Below are positions 36,835 to 42,909 of a stretch of DNA of 42,909 bases, piece after piece; position 1 is the stretch's first letter, and every line of letters begins with the position of its first letter. The notes under the pieces were generated by a model. The model saw only the letters and a program-made list of their open reading frames with translations, was not told the origin of the DNA and did no database searches. The stretch comes from Lachnospiraceae bacterium (GTDB lineage Bacteria; Bacillota; Clostridia; Lachnospirales; Lachnospiraceae), in contig JAAWCS010000019.1 of NCBI GenBank assembly GCA_022793375.1, positions 1 through 42,909 of the forward strand. Direction: 5' to 3'. A program made the position numbers and the translations under genes.

Positions 36835-38274
36835 TCAATACGCCTTTCCCCAATAAACCATGGCTTTCGCCTTTTTCCCGCATACCGGACAGATATCGCC
36901 AAGTTCCTCCTGCGCAAACGGCATACAGCGGGATGTCGCCGAGGTGTCCTCTTTTACTTTGTTCTCGCAGGCTTCATCGCCGCACCACATCATCTTTACA
37001 AAACCGGGCCTGGTTTCGATCAGTTCCCTGAATTCCTCATAAGTGCGGGCCGCATAGGTATGCGCGTCGCGATGCTCGGCAGCGCGTTTAAGCATCTCGG
37101 CCTGCATCGTATTCAGCAGGCGTGCCGTCTCTTCGGCCAGGTTTTCCAGCGCGACAACGGTCTTTTCCCGGGTATCGCGGCGCACCAGCACAGCCTGGTT
37201 ATTGGCGATATCCTTCGGGCCGATCTCCACGCGCAGCGGTATTCCGCGCATCTCCTGTTCACTGAACTTCCAGCCCGGGCTCTTATCCGAGGCGTCGGTC
37301 TTGACACGGATGCCCGCTTCTGCCAGCGCCGCGCGCAGTTCCTCCGCTTTCTCCAGCACGCCTTCTTTGCGCTGCTGAATCGGGATCACCGTCACCTGTA
37401 CCGGCGCGATGCGCGGCGGCAGCACCAGGCCGCTGTCGTCGCCGTGAACCATGATGATGGCGCCGATCATACGCGTCGTCATGCCCCAGGAGGTTTGATG
37501 CACGTACTGCAGCTGGTTGTTTTTGTCAGAGTACTGAATGCCGAACGCTTTTGCAAAGCCGTCGCCGAAATTGTGGCTGGTGCCGGACTGCAGCGCCTTG
37601 CCGTCATGCATCAGCGATTCGATCGTGTAGGTGGCTTCGGCGCCGGCGAATTTTTCTTTATCGGTCTTGCGCCCGCGGATGACCGGGATCGCCAGCACTT
37701 CTTCGCAGAAATCCGCGTAGACATTCAGCATCTGAATCGTGCGCTCTTCGGCTTCTTCGGCCGTCGCATGGGCTGTGTGGCCCTCCTGCCACAAGAATTC
37801 GCGGGAGCGCAGGAAGGGGCGGGTCGTCTTTTCCCAGCGCACGACCGAGCACCACTGATTGTAGAGTTTCGGCAGGTCGCGGTAGGATTCGATCTCACGT
37901 GCGTAGAAATCGCAGAACAGCGTTTCGGAAGTCGGGCGCACGCACATGCGCTCCTGCAGCGGCTCCAGGCCGCCGTGCGTCACCCAGGCCACCTCCGGCG
38001 CAAAGCCTTCGACATGGTCTTTTTCTTTCTGCAAAAGGCTCTCCGGAATGAACATCGGCATATATACGTTTTCTACGCCGGTTTCCTTAAAGCGGGCGTC
38101 CAGTTCTTTCTGAATGTTTTCCCAGATCGCGTAGCCGGCGGGCTTGATTACCATGCAGCCTTTTACGCTGGAATAGTCGATCAGTTCCGCTTTGATTACC
38201 ACGTCGGTATACCACTGGGCAAAATCTACATCCATCGATGTGATGGCTTCTACCAGTTTTTTTTCTTGTGCCAT
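36835..38274 (-). CDS. proS: prolyl-tRNA synthetase (short, archaeal/eukaryal-like type)
   Basis: A 479-residue class II synthetase charging tRNA-Pro. Motif 2 reads [20 protein letters not shown] and motif 3 [24 protein letters not shown]. It lacks the large editing insertion of the long bacterial form and ends in the zinc-type C-terminal domain with CP..CGKKA and a terminal Tyr (YWGKAY), as in the type used by many Clostridia. AAGGAG precedes the ATG. It is the second gene of the T-box operon, after the HD hydrolase. Confidence 0.96.
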   Translation of the reverse strand: MAQEKKLVEAITSMDVDFAQWYTDVVIKAELIDYSSVKGCMVIKPAGYAIWENIQKELDARFKETGVENVYMPMFIPESLLQKEKDHVEGFAPEVAWVTHGGLEPLQERMCVRPTSETLFCDFYAREIESYRDLPKLYNQWCSVVRWEKTTRPFLRSREFLWQEGHTAHATAEEAEERTIQMLNVYADFCEEVLAIPVIRGRKTDKEKFAGAEATYTIESLMHDGKALQSGTSHNFGDGFAKAFGIQYSDKNNQLQYVHQTSWGMTTRMIGAIIMVHGDDSGLVLPPRIAPVQVTVIPIQQRKEGVLEKAEELRAALAEAGIRVKTDASDKSPGWKFSEQEMRGIPLRVEIGPKDIANNQAVLVRRDTREKTVVALENLAEETARLLNTMQAEMLKRAAEHRDAHTYAARTYEEFRELIETRPGFVKMMWCGDEACENKVKEDTSATSRCMPFAQEELGDICPVCGKKAKAMVYWGKAY

Positions 38275-38369
38275 GGTTGGTTTCTCCTTGTTATTGTATG
38301 TGATTTTGGTGTATGGTTCTGGTTTTGGTTCTGCCGCGGGGGGCTCTGCTTGTAAACGGCGTTTTGCGT

Positions 38370-39017
38370 TTACAGCACCCGGCCGGGCAGCGTCAGCTGC
38401 TCATAAAGACGCTCGTGAAACATGAGCTGGAAGCGGGCTTTTTCCTGCCACAGCTTAGTAGCCGTCGGCGTCGTGAGTTCGAGCTGCGTATACTCGCGCA
38501 TACGCGGCAGGCGCTCGGTCAGCCAGGTCAGCTGCCCGGCTGTTTCCATTGAACTAAAACCGCTGCTTTCCAGGATTTCGTAAATTCGATAGCTGTCGTA
38601 ACGGTCGATGTTGTCGCAATCGCCGATGAGCTCGGCCAGCGGGGTCCGCTCGCCTTCAAAATCGGCTTGGTCGTCTACGTGGATGGCAATGCCGTAGCAG
38701 AGTTCTTCGGTCTGCTTTGGCGACAGGCCAAGGCTCAAAAGCCAGGGACGCGCCAGCGCGGCCGATTCGCGGCCGTGGTTTAACCAATCCTCCTGCGTTA
38801 TGAATTCCCGGCTGTAGCTTATGTCGTGCAGCAGGCAGCCCAGTGTCAGGGCTTCTTCGTCCAGGCCGTCTGCCCGGGCGATTTGCGCGCCGATCGCCGC
38901 TACCCGCAGGGAATGTTCGTAGCGGTAGGAGAGCGCCCCTGGGTGACGCGCAAAGTAAGGGCTCTTGGCCAGGCTTTCTTGTAGAAATGTTTTTGTCTTT
39001 TCGATGCGGTGGGACAT
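38370..39017 (-). CDS. HD-domain phosphohydrolase
   Basis: A 215-residue HD-superfamily protein. Metal-binding residues are His35 (YEHSLRVA), His64-Asp65 (CLLHDISYS) and the later HGRES and Asp of [11 protein letters not shown]. Substrate is unknown; family members hydrolyse nucleotides or other phosphate esters. AAAGGAG lies 8 bases before the ATG. It is placed between the T-box leader and proS, so its expression should rise when proline tRNA is uncharged; why a hydrolase belongs there is unclear. Confidence 0.85.
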   Translation of the reverse strand: MSHRIEKTKTFLQESLAKSPYFARHPGALSYRYEHSLRVAAIGAQIARADGLDEEALTLGCLLHDISYSREFITQEDWLNHGRESAALARPWLLSLGLSPKQTEELCYGIAIHVDDQADFEGERTPLAELIGDCDNIDRYDSYRIYEILESSGFSSMETAGQLTWLTERLPRMREYTQLELTTPTATKLWQEKARFQLMFHERLYEQLTLPGRVL

Positions 39018-39097
39018 AGGCGGGACTCCTTTGCTTGTGTGTGTTTTTAGGCGGCAGTGGGCTTGCGCCGTGGCCCGCAGCGCTCATTGCTTACGCG

Positions 39098-39385
39098 AAA
39101 ACGAGCCGCTTTTCCCTGGTTGAAGGGACCAAAGCGACTCGGCGGTACCACCCTATTTCACCGGCCGGGCCGGTGCTCTCTTGGCCTGTAACGCAGGCTG
39201 GCGTTCTGCTTATGGAGATATAAGGAAACAATGCATATTGTCTATATCCTGATTCTCCGTTCACAGAAAGCTCCCAGGCGGGTTCACCGGCCGTAACGGA
39301 AAAGCCTCTCAGCAAAACGCCTGGGCGTCCGGCTTTTTCTCTGGATCCGACGGGGTGGGGCTACTATTCCTGTTCGTTGCTGTTG
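39098..39385 (-). ncRNA. T-box riboswitch leader of the HD/proS operon
   Basis: The minus strand carries the T-box sequence AGGGTGGTACCGCCGAG (39138-39154), followed by a terminator hairpin (39102-39141) with a short T-run. A Stem I region with AATAGTAG near the 5' end, GCTGAGAGG, and a CCCAGGCG/CGCCTGGG helix precede it. The leader runs about 285 bases from the promoter. It senses uncharged tRNA, presumably tRNA-Pro given proS downstream; a CCC in the lower part of Stem I (GAACCCG) could be the specifier but I could not fix it by eye. Confidence 0.88.
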
Positions 39386-39391
39386 TTCCTT

Positions 39392-39420
39392 ATTTTATGC
39401 GATACGAACGGGTTTGTCAA
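39392..39420 (-). promoter_or_regulatory. promoter of the T-box operon
   Basis: Minus strand TTGACA (39415-39420), 17-base spacer, TAAAAT (39392-39397). Confidence 0.8.
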
Positions 39421-39440
39421 TAGGGGGGCTGGTTTGTTTT

Positions 39441-39525
39441 TCTTTGCCGGCCAAACTAAGAACGCGGCAGCATTATGCTTTGGTCTACCTCTGACTAAAA
39501 TGGTTGTGGACATTGCTTCCAGTGC
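39441..39525 (+). repeat. diverged direct repeat, copy A
   Basis: About 85 bases starting TCTTTGCC and containing ACGCGGCAGC, TATGC and CATTGCTTCC in the same order as 39953-40043. It lies upstream of the small hydrophobic peptide gene. No gene is seen between the T-box promoter and 39592. Confidence 0.55.
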
Positions 39526-39591
39526 TCCCTTTGGGACTATTTGAGGGCCAATTGGGGCTTGTAACGCAAAAAAACAAAAAAGAAAATACGC

Positions 39592-39620
39592 TTGAAAGAC
39601 TTTGGCCTGTATGTTATGAT
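39592..39620 (+). promoter_or_regulatory. promoter of the small peptide gene
   Basis: TTGAAA (39592-39597), 17-base spacer, TATGAT (39615-39620). The leader carries two hairpins; CCCTCC at about 39677-39682 can pair with the GGAGGG ribosome site (about 39696-39701). Confidence 0.65.
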
Positions 39621-39707
39621 GTGGGCATGGGAAACCAGAGAGCCGGGCGGCTTGCCCTCCATTGCGGAGGGGCTAACCCTCCAGACCGCAGGGAAGGAGG
39701 GATGTCA

Positions 39708-39797
39708 ATGATTACATATCAGGATTTTTTCTTGTTTTGTACATTTGTTGTCTCCCTTATTAGTCTGCTTTGGCAGATATTTAAGGGTAAGAAATAG
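39708..39797 (+). CDS. small hydrophobic peptide, putative type I (holin-like) toxin
   Basis: A 29-residue peptide: MITYQDFF, one transmembrane helix (FLFCTFVVSLISLLWQIF) and a basic end (KGKK). This is the make-up of the holin-like type I toxins of Firmicutes (TxpA/BsrG class). The ATG at 39708 is 7 bases after AAGGAGG; an ATG two codons earlier is too close. The ribosome site can be hidden by the leader, and an antisense promoter faces the 3' end. The same leader and the first residues recur at 42790-42909. Toxicity is inferred. Confidence 0.65.
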   Translation: MITYQDFFLFCTFVVSLISLLWQIFKGKK

Positions 39798-39824
39798 CCG
39801 CCACTACCACCAATAGTGACGGCT
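39796..39824. terminator. hairpin at the 3' end of the peptide gene
   Basis: An 11-bp stem with one mismatch (39796-39806 with 39814-39824) and 7-base loop right at the stop codon. It could end the peptide mRNA, and on the minus strand is followed by a weak T-rich stretch that could end the antisense RNA. Confidence 0.5.
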
Positions 39825-39885
39825 GCCCGTAAGGGTAAGTACACTTGTCGAGGGTAGGCCGTGCGTCTCTGGCTTTCCCTTTTCT
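39796..39885 (-). ncRNA. putative antisense antitoxin RNA
   Basis: A strong minus-strand promoter at 39892-39920 drives transcription leftward into the 3' end of the peptide gene. The RNA would start near 39885 and reach at least the hairpin at 39796-39824. This convergent layout matches RatA/SR4-type antitoxins. The ends are estimated. Confidence 0.5.
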
Positions 39886-39891
39886 GTTTCT

Positions 39892-39920
39892 ACTATAGCA
39901 CATCTGACAGCAGGATTCAA
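39892..39920 (-). promoter_or_regulatory. antisense promoter
   Basis: Minus strand TTGAAT (39915-39920), 17-base spacer, TATAGT (39892-39897), with no gene downstream on that strand. Confidence 0.65.
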
Positions 39921-39952
39921 GAGCAAATCGCACGATTGTTTCTTTTGATCGT

Positions 39953-40043
39953 TTCTTTGCCAGCCCGGACTAAAAGCGCGGCAGCGCTATGCATTGCCAC
40001 CAGAGCTGGCTGAGATGCATGCGGGCATTGCTTCCATCGGCCC
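39953..40043 (+). repeat. diverged direct repeat, copy B
   Basis: Matches 39441-39525 in order and spacing with roughly two thirds identity by eye (shared GCGGCAGC, CTATGC, GGCATTGCTTCCA). Unlike copy A it is not followed by a peptide gene. It may be what remains of a tandem module copy. From here to 40151 only a tandem ACCCCAA pair (40122-40140) is visible. Confidence 0.5.
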
Positions 40044-40151
40044 CATTGGATCATCCGTCCAATGAAAAGGGGGCAGAAAGCCTTTGTTTATGCCGGTTTC
40101 GGGCATTTGGAAGAGTGTTTTACCCCAATAAATACCCCAATTTTATAGTTT

Positions 40152-40186
40152 AAAGCCCCTTTATAGCTGTTGTCATGAGGGGCTTT
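40152..40186 (-). terminator. terminator of the XRE regulator gene
   Basis: Perfect 9-bp stem AAAGCCCCT/AGGGGCTTT with a 17-base loop, directly after the regulator stop on the minus strand. Its ends are A/T-rich, so it may be bidirectional. Confidence 0.75.
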
Positions 40187-40189
40187 GTG

Positions 40190-40840
40190 CTAATCATTTT
40201 TATTGTTTCCTTCAATATGTTTTTTTCGTATATTTGACAAGCAGGAGTTAATGTTTAGAAGCAGCATATTGTGGAATTGCGATACATTGTATGAAGTCCA
40301 TGATTGTTTTTTTTGATCGGTAAGCTTTACAGAAGTATGTAAACAATCATTATTATCTATGCAATATTTAAAATCGCTGCGAAATATATATTGGTACATG
40401 TAATCAAGCAAGGGGATGGTGTCTTTTCCTCTACGCAGAAGATAATTTAATAAATCAGTATAGGGGTTTCCGTCTGCATCATAAGTAATGAAATAATTAA
40501 GTAAACTCATTTTACCAACGATATTTTTTTTGCTATTTTCTTCAATTAAAAAATTTATCGCATTTTCTGATAAGCCAGTTTTAGCTGCAATGGCTTTTAT
40601 ATCCATATCTGGAGTTTTTACCTTAGACAGACCAAAAAGATAGTCTATTGAAATATTATAAAATTGACACAGTTTGTAAAGCACCTCAATATCTACAGAG
40701 CGTTCTCCTTTCTCGTAATAAGAAAGGGAAGCTCTGGTAATTCCAACAGCTTGCGCAACTTCCTCTTGTTTCAGGCCTTTTTCTTTTCTTAGTTCCAATA
40801 ATCTTTGTCCAACTTCATTCTTTATGCTTGTTGCTCTCAT
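40190..40840 (-). CDS. XRE family transcriptional regulator
   Basis: A 216-residue protein. Residues 9-68 are a Cro/CI-type helix-turn-helix (VGQRLLELRKEKGLKQEEVAQAVGITRASLSYYEKGERSVDIEVLYKLCQFYNISIDYL). The rest is helical, Asn/Asp-rich and unassigned. The ATG at 40840 has AAGGAG 8 bases upstream. The gene is clearly AT-richer than the chromosomal genes to its left and faces an excisionase-like gene, the layout of the control region of a prophage or integrative element. It probably represses the divergent promoter at 40912. Confidence 0.88.
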   Translation of the reverse strand: MRATSIKNEVGQRLLELRKEKGLKQEEVAQAVGITRASLSYYEKGERSVDIEVLYKLCQFYNISIDYLFGLSKVKTPDMDIKAIAAKTGLSENAINFLIEENSKKNIVGKMSLLNYFITYDADGNPYTDLLNYLLRRGKDTIPLLDYMYQYIFRSDFKYCIDNNDCLHTSVKLTDQKKQSWTSYNVSQFHNMLLLNINSCLSNIRKKHIEGNNKND

Positions 40841-40911
40841 TGCACATTCTCCTTTTTTAAATTCTGAAATGAGTGAATTTGTTGCGTATATAAAAAACGA
40901 GCACCTTATTG

Positions 40912-40940
40912 TTGACATGCATTCTACATCACATTACAAT
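40912..40940 (+). promoter_or_regulatory. promoter reading into the excisionase-like gene
   Basis: TTGACA (40912-40917), 17-base spacer, TACAAT (40935-40940). ATGAGTGnAA occurs both here (40941-40950) and at 40869-40878, so it may be the operator of the XRE repressor. Confidence 0.7.
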
Positions 40941-41024
40941 ATGAGTGTAAGTAACAAACACATTCATAATATAAAAATAACAAACAAATTCGCACATGTC
41001 AAGACGAAAGGAGATATAAATATT

Positions 41025-41219
41025 ATGAATCTTGCAAAAAACTGAAACCAGAACGGGGAACTTATCACATTACAGCAGGCTTGCTCAGAATCCAATTTAG
41101 GCAGTAACACAGTGAGACGATTAGCCGATGAATCTGGGGCGGTGCGCAAAATAGGGAAGAATTACCGCATAAAGAAATCAGTGTTCTTTGATTACATTGA
41201 AACAATGTATGGGATGTAA
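41025..41219 (+). pseudogene. excisionase-like HTH gene with in-frame TGA at codon 7
   Basis: The frame starts at ATG 41025 behind GAAAGGAG, reads six codons, then meets TGA (41043-41045) and continues open for 57 codons to TAA at 41217. The downstream part (ELITLQQACSESNLGSNTVRRLADESGAVRKIGKNYRIKKSVFFDYIE) is a clear MerR-like/excisionase HTH of the type carried by integrative elements. No good alternative start lies after the TGA. Either the gene is inactivated, starts at a rare codon, or the TGA is a sequencing error. Confidence 0.65.
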
Positions 41220-41220
41220 G

Positions 41221-41331
41221 ATGATAATCCGTAAGCATCCGGGGCCGCTTGCAAAAGCGTTGTCTCTGGCGATATTGGATGATTTGGAAAGGCGGTGTAT
41301 AGAAAATGAAAATCAGAACACAGGACGGTAA
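41221..41331 (+). CDS. small hypothetical protein
   Basis: A 36-residue frame (MIIRKHPGPLAKALSLAIL then an Asp/Glu/Arg-rich end) starting two bases after the excisionase-like stop and overlapping the next gene by 26 bases. The tight packing and the shared strand suggest a real small gene of the element, but no family is recognised and no strong ribosome site is present. Confidence 0.4.
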   Translation: MIIRKHPGPLAKALSLAILDDLERRCIENENQNTGR

Positions 41332-41533
41332 CCAGTTTTTGGAATATGGAGAAGTATTTGTAGAGCCCTATGGAGATACCGGACAGGCAGCGGTATGCGT
41401 AGTGAATCACTTTCATCCGGAGCCGGTTTATATTGGGATATATGCCGATGCGGCACGGGCAAGGGGCGTTCTCTGTGAGATTGACTGGTATTATAAGGAG
41501 CGGCGACGTGTTTTTTATGCCCCTGCGGAGTAG
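41306..41533 (+). CDS. small hypothetical protein of a mobile element
   Basis: A 75-residue protein (MKIRTQDGNQFLEYGEVFVEPYGD...VYIGIYADAARARGVLCEIDWYYKERRRVFYAPAE). It is compact and likely folded as beta strands followed by a helix. I do not recognise the family. It overlaps the preceding small frame and is on the same strand as the excisionase-like gene, so it probably belongs to the same element. Only a weak purine-rich site precedes the ATG. Confidence 0.6.
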   Translation: MKIRTQDGNQFLEYGEVFVEPYGDTGQAAVCVVNHFHPEPVYIGIYADAARARGVLCEIDWYYKERRRVFYAPAE

Positions 41534-41621
41534 GACCTGTGATTAAAAAGCAATAAAAAAGGAACTTGTCATTTTAGCAAGCCTCCCGAACCACAACTTG
41601 AATAGATTATAAGGTGGAGGG

Positions 41622-41939
41622 CTGGAAAATGTCAAGGAGGAACGGGAAACGGAGTGTATCGCGGTTAAATTGGGTATCGACAAGTCGAGGTATTTGCAAC
41701 TGCGGGCCGGGTGCGTGGCCGGGAAACATGGTTCTGAAACGCTCTCAGCGGCTTGTCGTGGCCTTGAAATTGCTGAACCGTGGATTATCATGTCCGTCAC
41801 GCAAAACAAGTCCTATAACGCTATGAGGGTTAAATGGGAGTTGGGGGAGATTAAGCGGGCGCCGATTGGAAAGAGTGATTTTTATGGTTTCCGAAGAAGG
41901 TTTTATTATAACCTGGATCGTCTGTTAAAGAATACGTAA
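41622..41939 (+). CDS. small hypothetical protein, start uncertain
   Basis: A frame open from 41613 to the TAA at 41937-41939. The protein-like part reads EERETECIAVKLGIDKSRYLQLRAGCVAGKHG...IMSVTQNKSYNAMRVKWELGEIKRAPIGKSDFYGFRRRFYYNLDRLL. There is no ATG near the front: a CTG at 41622 lies right after AAGGTGGAGGG, and a TTG at 41670 is 13 bases after GGAG. It may be 5'-truncated. Family unknown; small proteins with such ends are common in integrative elements of Clostridia. Confidence 0.5.
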   Translation: MENVKEERETECIAVKLGIDKSRYLQLRAGCVAGKHGSETLSAACRGLEIAEPWIIMSVTQNKSYNAMRVKWELGEIKRAPIGKSDFYGFRRRFYYNLDRLLKNT

Positions 41940-42099
41940 GGAGGGTACCGCGGATTTGGCTCGGGGGGCTTGTGATTATCGGCAAGGGGCATCTCATAAT
42001 TTCGGGCAGGGGCGTTGGAAATTTTCCGTGAGAGGATGCAGTTATTTTGTAATGATAAGCAGTAACTACTATTGGAACAAAAAGTAAGAGGAAAATTTG

Positions 42100-42222
42100 A
42101 TGGATAATGTAGAGGAAAAGGTAATGGCATCAATCAGGAGCCGGATAAAGACAACCATACAATAGATGTAGCAGCCTACGGATTAGACCCGGTTATTTTC
42201 CGGCGTGGGCACAGCGCATAGA
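42100..42222 (+). pseudogene. possible frameshifted small gene
   Basis: ATG near 42100 behind a GAGG site reads MDNVEEKVMASIRSRIKTTIQ and stops. The next frame over this stretch reads GINQEPDKDNHTIDVAAYGLDPVIFRRGHSA to a TAG at about 42222 but has no start. Together they look like one short gene with a frameshift. Weak evidence because both pieces are very short. Confidence 0.3.
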
Positions 42223-42237
42223 AAGGAGAGAAGCAGA

Positions 42238-42633
42238 ATGGAGTATTTAAAGGTAAAATGTCACCGATGTGGCAACAGCTTCCATCTCTATAACAGGGAT
42301 ATGAGTTATGAGGAAAGGCCGCCTATGTGTCCCCATTGTCTGGTAAGGATGGACAAGATACAGTGGGTACGGCTGATAGATGCTTTCTTTACGTTTGCGG
42401 AGGTAAATAAAAATTTCCGCAAATACCACATGGATCGGGGAGAGCCGCTTTTTCAGGTGGAGCTATTGACGGAGAAGAAGTACGTTAAGCCGGAAAAGAT
42501 TGTGTTAAATGATGATTTCACACAGCAGGCAGGCACAGAAAAGAGCATGGAAGAAGTTTTAAGGGATATGGGAGCTCTTGCGGATATCGTGAAGAATCCG
42601 GTACCAAACAGAAATATTGAAAATTGCGAATAG
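42238..42633 (+). CDS. small zinc-ribbon hypothetical protein
   Basis: A 131-residue protein with an N-terminal four-cysteine zinc ribbon: Cys8, Cys11 (KCHRCGNSF) and Cys31, Cys34 (MCPHCLVRM). The remainder is helical and charged, ending VKNPVPNRNIENCE. AAAGGAGAG lies 7-8 bases before the ATG at 42238. The function is unknown; it sits with other small genes of the mobile region and may bind nucleic acid or a partner protein. Confidence 0.7.
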   Translation: MEYLKVKCHRCGNSFHLYNRDMSYEERPPMCPHCLVRMDKIQWVRLIDAFFTFAEVNKNFRKYHMDRGEPLFQVELLTEKKYVKPEKIVLNDDFTQQAGTEKSMEEVLRDMGALADIVKNPVPNRNIENCE

Positions 42634-42751
42634 CGCAACACCTTGAAATGCCTTCTGGCAGGGCTTGTAAGGGGGGAAATCGGGCCTGAAATGGTGTGAG
42701 GGTAGAAATGGATAAAAGGGTGAACATGGGCTTTAAAACTGAATATAGGCA

Positions 42752-42780
42752 TTGTCGAAAAAAGTAATATGTGCTATACT
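42752..42780 (+). promoter_or_regulatory. promoter of the second small peptide module
   Basis: TTGTCG (42752-42757), 17-base spacer, TATACT (42775-42780), in the same position relative to the leader as in the first module. Confidence 0.65.
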
Positions 42781-42867
42781 CCATTCATGGGAAACCATAG
42801 AGCCGGGCGGCTACCCTCCATTTCGGAGGGGCTAACCCTCCAGACGAAAGAAAGGAGGGCGTTGCCA

Positions 42868-42909
42868 ATGATGATTACATATTCTGATTTAGTTCAGACT
42901 GGAATATTC
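42868..42909 (+). CDS. second small peptide (type I toxin-like), cut by the window edge
   Basis: The first 14 codons read MMITYSDLVQTGIF before the window ends; compare MITYQDFF in the copy at 39708. The leader (42788-42860) repeats AGCCGGGCGGC, the CCCTCC...GGAGGGGC hairpin, TAACCCTCCAGAC and AAGGAGGG. The ATG follows AAGGAGG by 9 bases. The transmembrane part lies outside the window, so identity rests on the shared leader and N-terminus. Confidence 0.55.
   Translation, partial: MMITYSDLVQTGIF

Noticed and set aside
36811..38355. 514-codon open frame on plus
   Set aside because: It lies antisense to proS, whose motifs are unmistakable; the translation is Arg/His/Phe-rich and lacks any family pattern.
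40122..40140. Tandem ACCCCAA pair as an attachment site of the mobile region
   Set aside because: Too short, and no matching copy or integrase gene is visible in the window.
41043..41045. TGA as a selenocysteine codon in the excisionase-like gene
   Set aside because: No SECIS-like hairpin was seen after it, and such small HTH proteins are not selenoproteins.

Overview
The window looks like chromosome of a moderately GC-rich Gram-positive anaerobe of the Clostridia, most likely a gut Lachnospiraceae-type organism. Reasons: strong AGGAGG ribosome sites, spoVG, glgC/glgD, a T-box in front of a proS operon, many PTS genes, Tat lipoprotein reductases with Ala/Thr/Glu/Pro-rich linkers, and RsgI-type anti-sigma proteins with PepSY domains. 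Assignments come from reading motifs by eye; no database search was possible. No rRNA, tRNA or CRISPR array was seen.

Layout. 1-2160: an RsgI_M/PepSY membrane protein with its own promoter, ended by a long palindrome. 2124-7008 (minus): a six-gene operon, padR - DUF2812 - response regulator - ABC ATPase - ABC permease - histidine kinase, with several stop/start overlaps. 7018-10360: a LysR regulator divergent from a Tat-exported flavoprotein reductase with a C-terminal FMN-attachment domain. 10362-11031 (minus): a lone glucose-type EIIA behind an RNA antiterminator/terminator switch. 11028-15579: MerR and ogt divergent from a second Tat flavoprotein reductase, which is translationally coupled to a HemW/HemN-like protein lacking the radical-SAM cysteines. 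15658-18583: a GNAT acetyltransferase, an AAA-like/PD-(D/E)XK protein and a YczE-like membrane protein.

18729-24028 (minus) is a beta-glucoside PTS operon (EIIB, EIIC, EIIA and two GH1 enzymes), divergent from its probable PRD activator (24029-26020). The second GH1 has Gln where the family has its acid/base Glu. 26129-28944 (minus) is glgC-glgD-spoVG, and asnS follows on plus. 30546-32385 holds an ECF sigma/anti-sigma pair flanked by two hairpins that share the same 22-base loop in opposite orientations. A third Tat reductase (32427-34328) and a second ECF sigma plus RsgI-like anti-sigma pair (34704-36756) follow, then the T-box-controlled HD-hydrolase/proS operon (36835-39420).

39441-42909 is accessory DNA: a small hydrophobic peptide gene with a structured leader and a convergent antisense promoter (type I toxin-antitoxin layout), an XRE regulator, an excisionase-like gene with an in-frame TGA, several small unknown or broken genes, and a second copy of the peptide module cut by the window edge.

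Taken together, the region combines anaerobic respiration at the outer face of the membrane (three flavoprotein reductases, each beside a different regulator), uptake and hydrolysis of phospho-beta-glucosides, glycogen synthesis and envelope-stress signalling. The most interesting items are the cluster-less HemW-like partner of a reductase, the Gln-substituted GH1, the type I toxin-like modules, the EIIA antiterminator switch and the paired conserved-loop hairpins.
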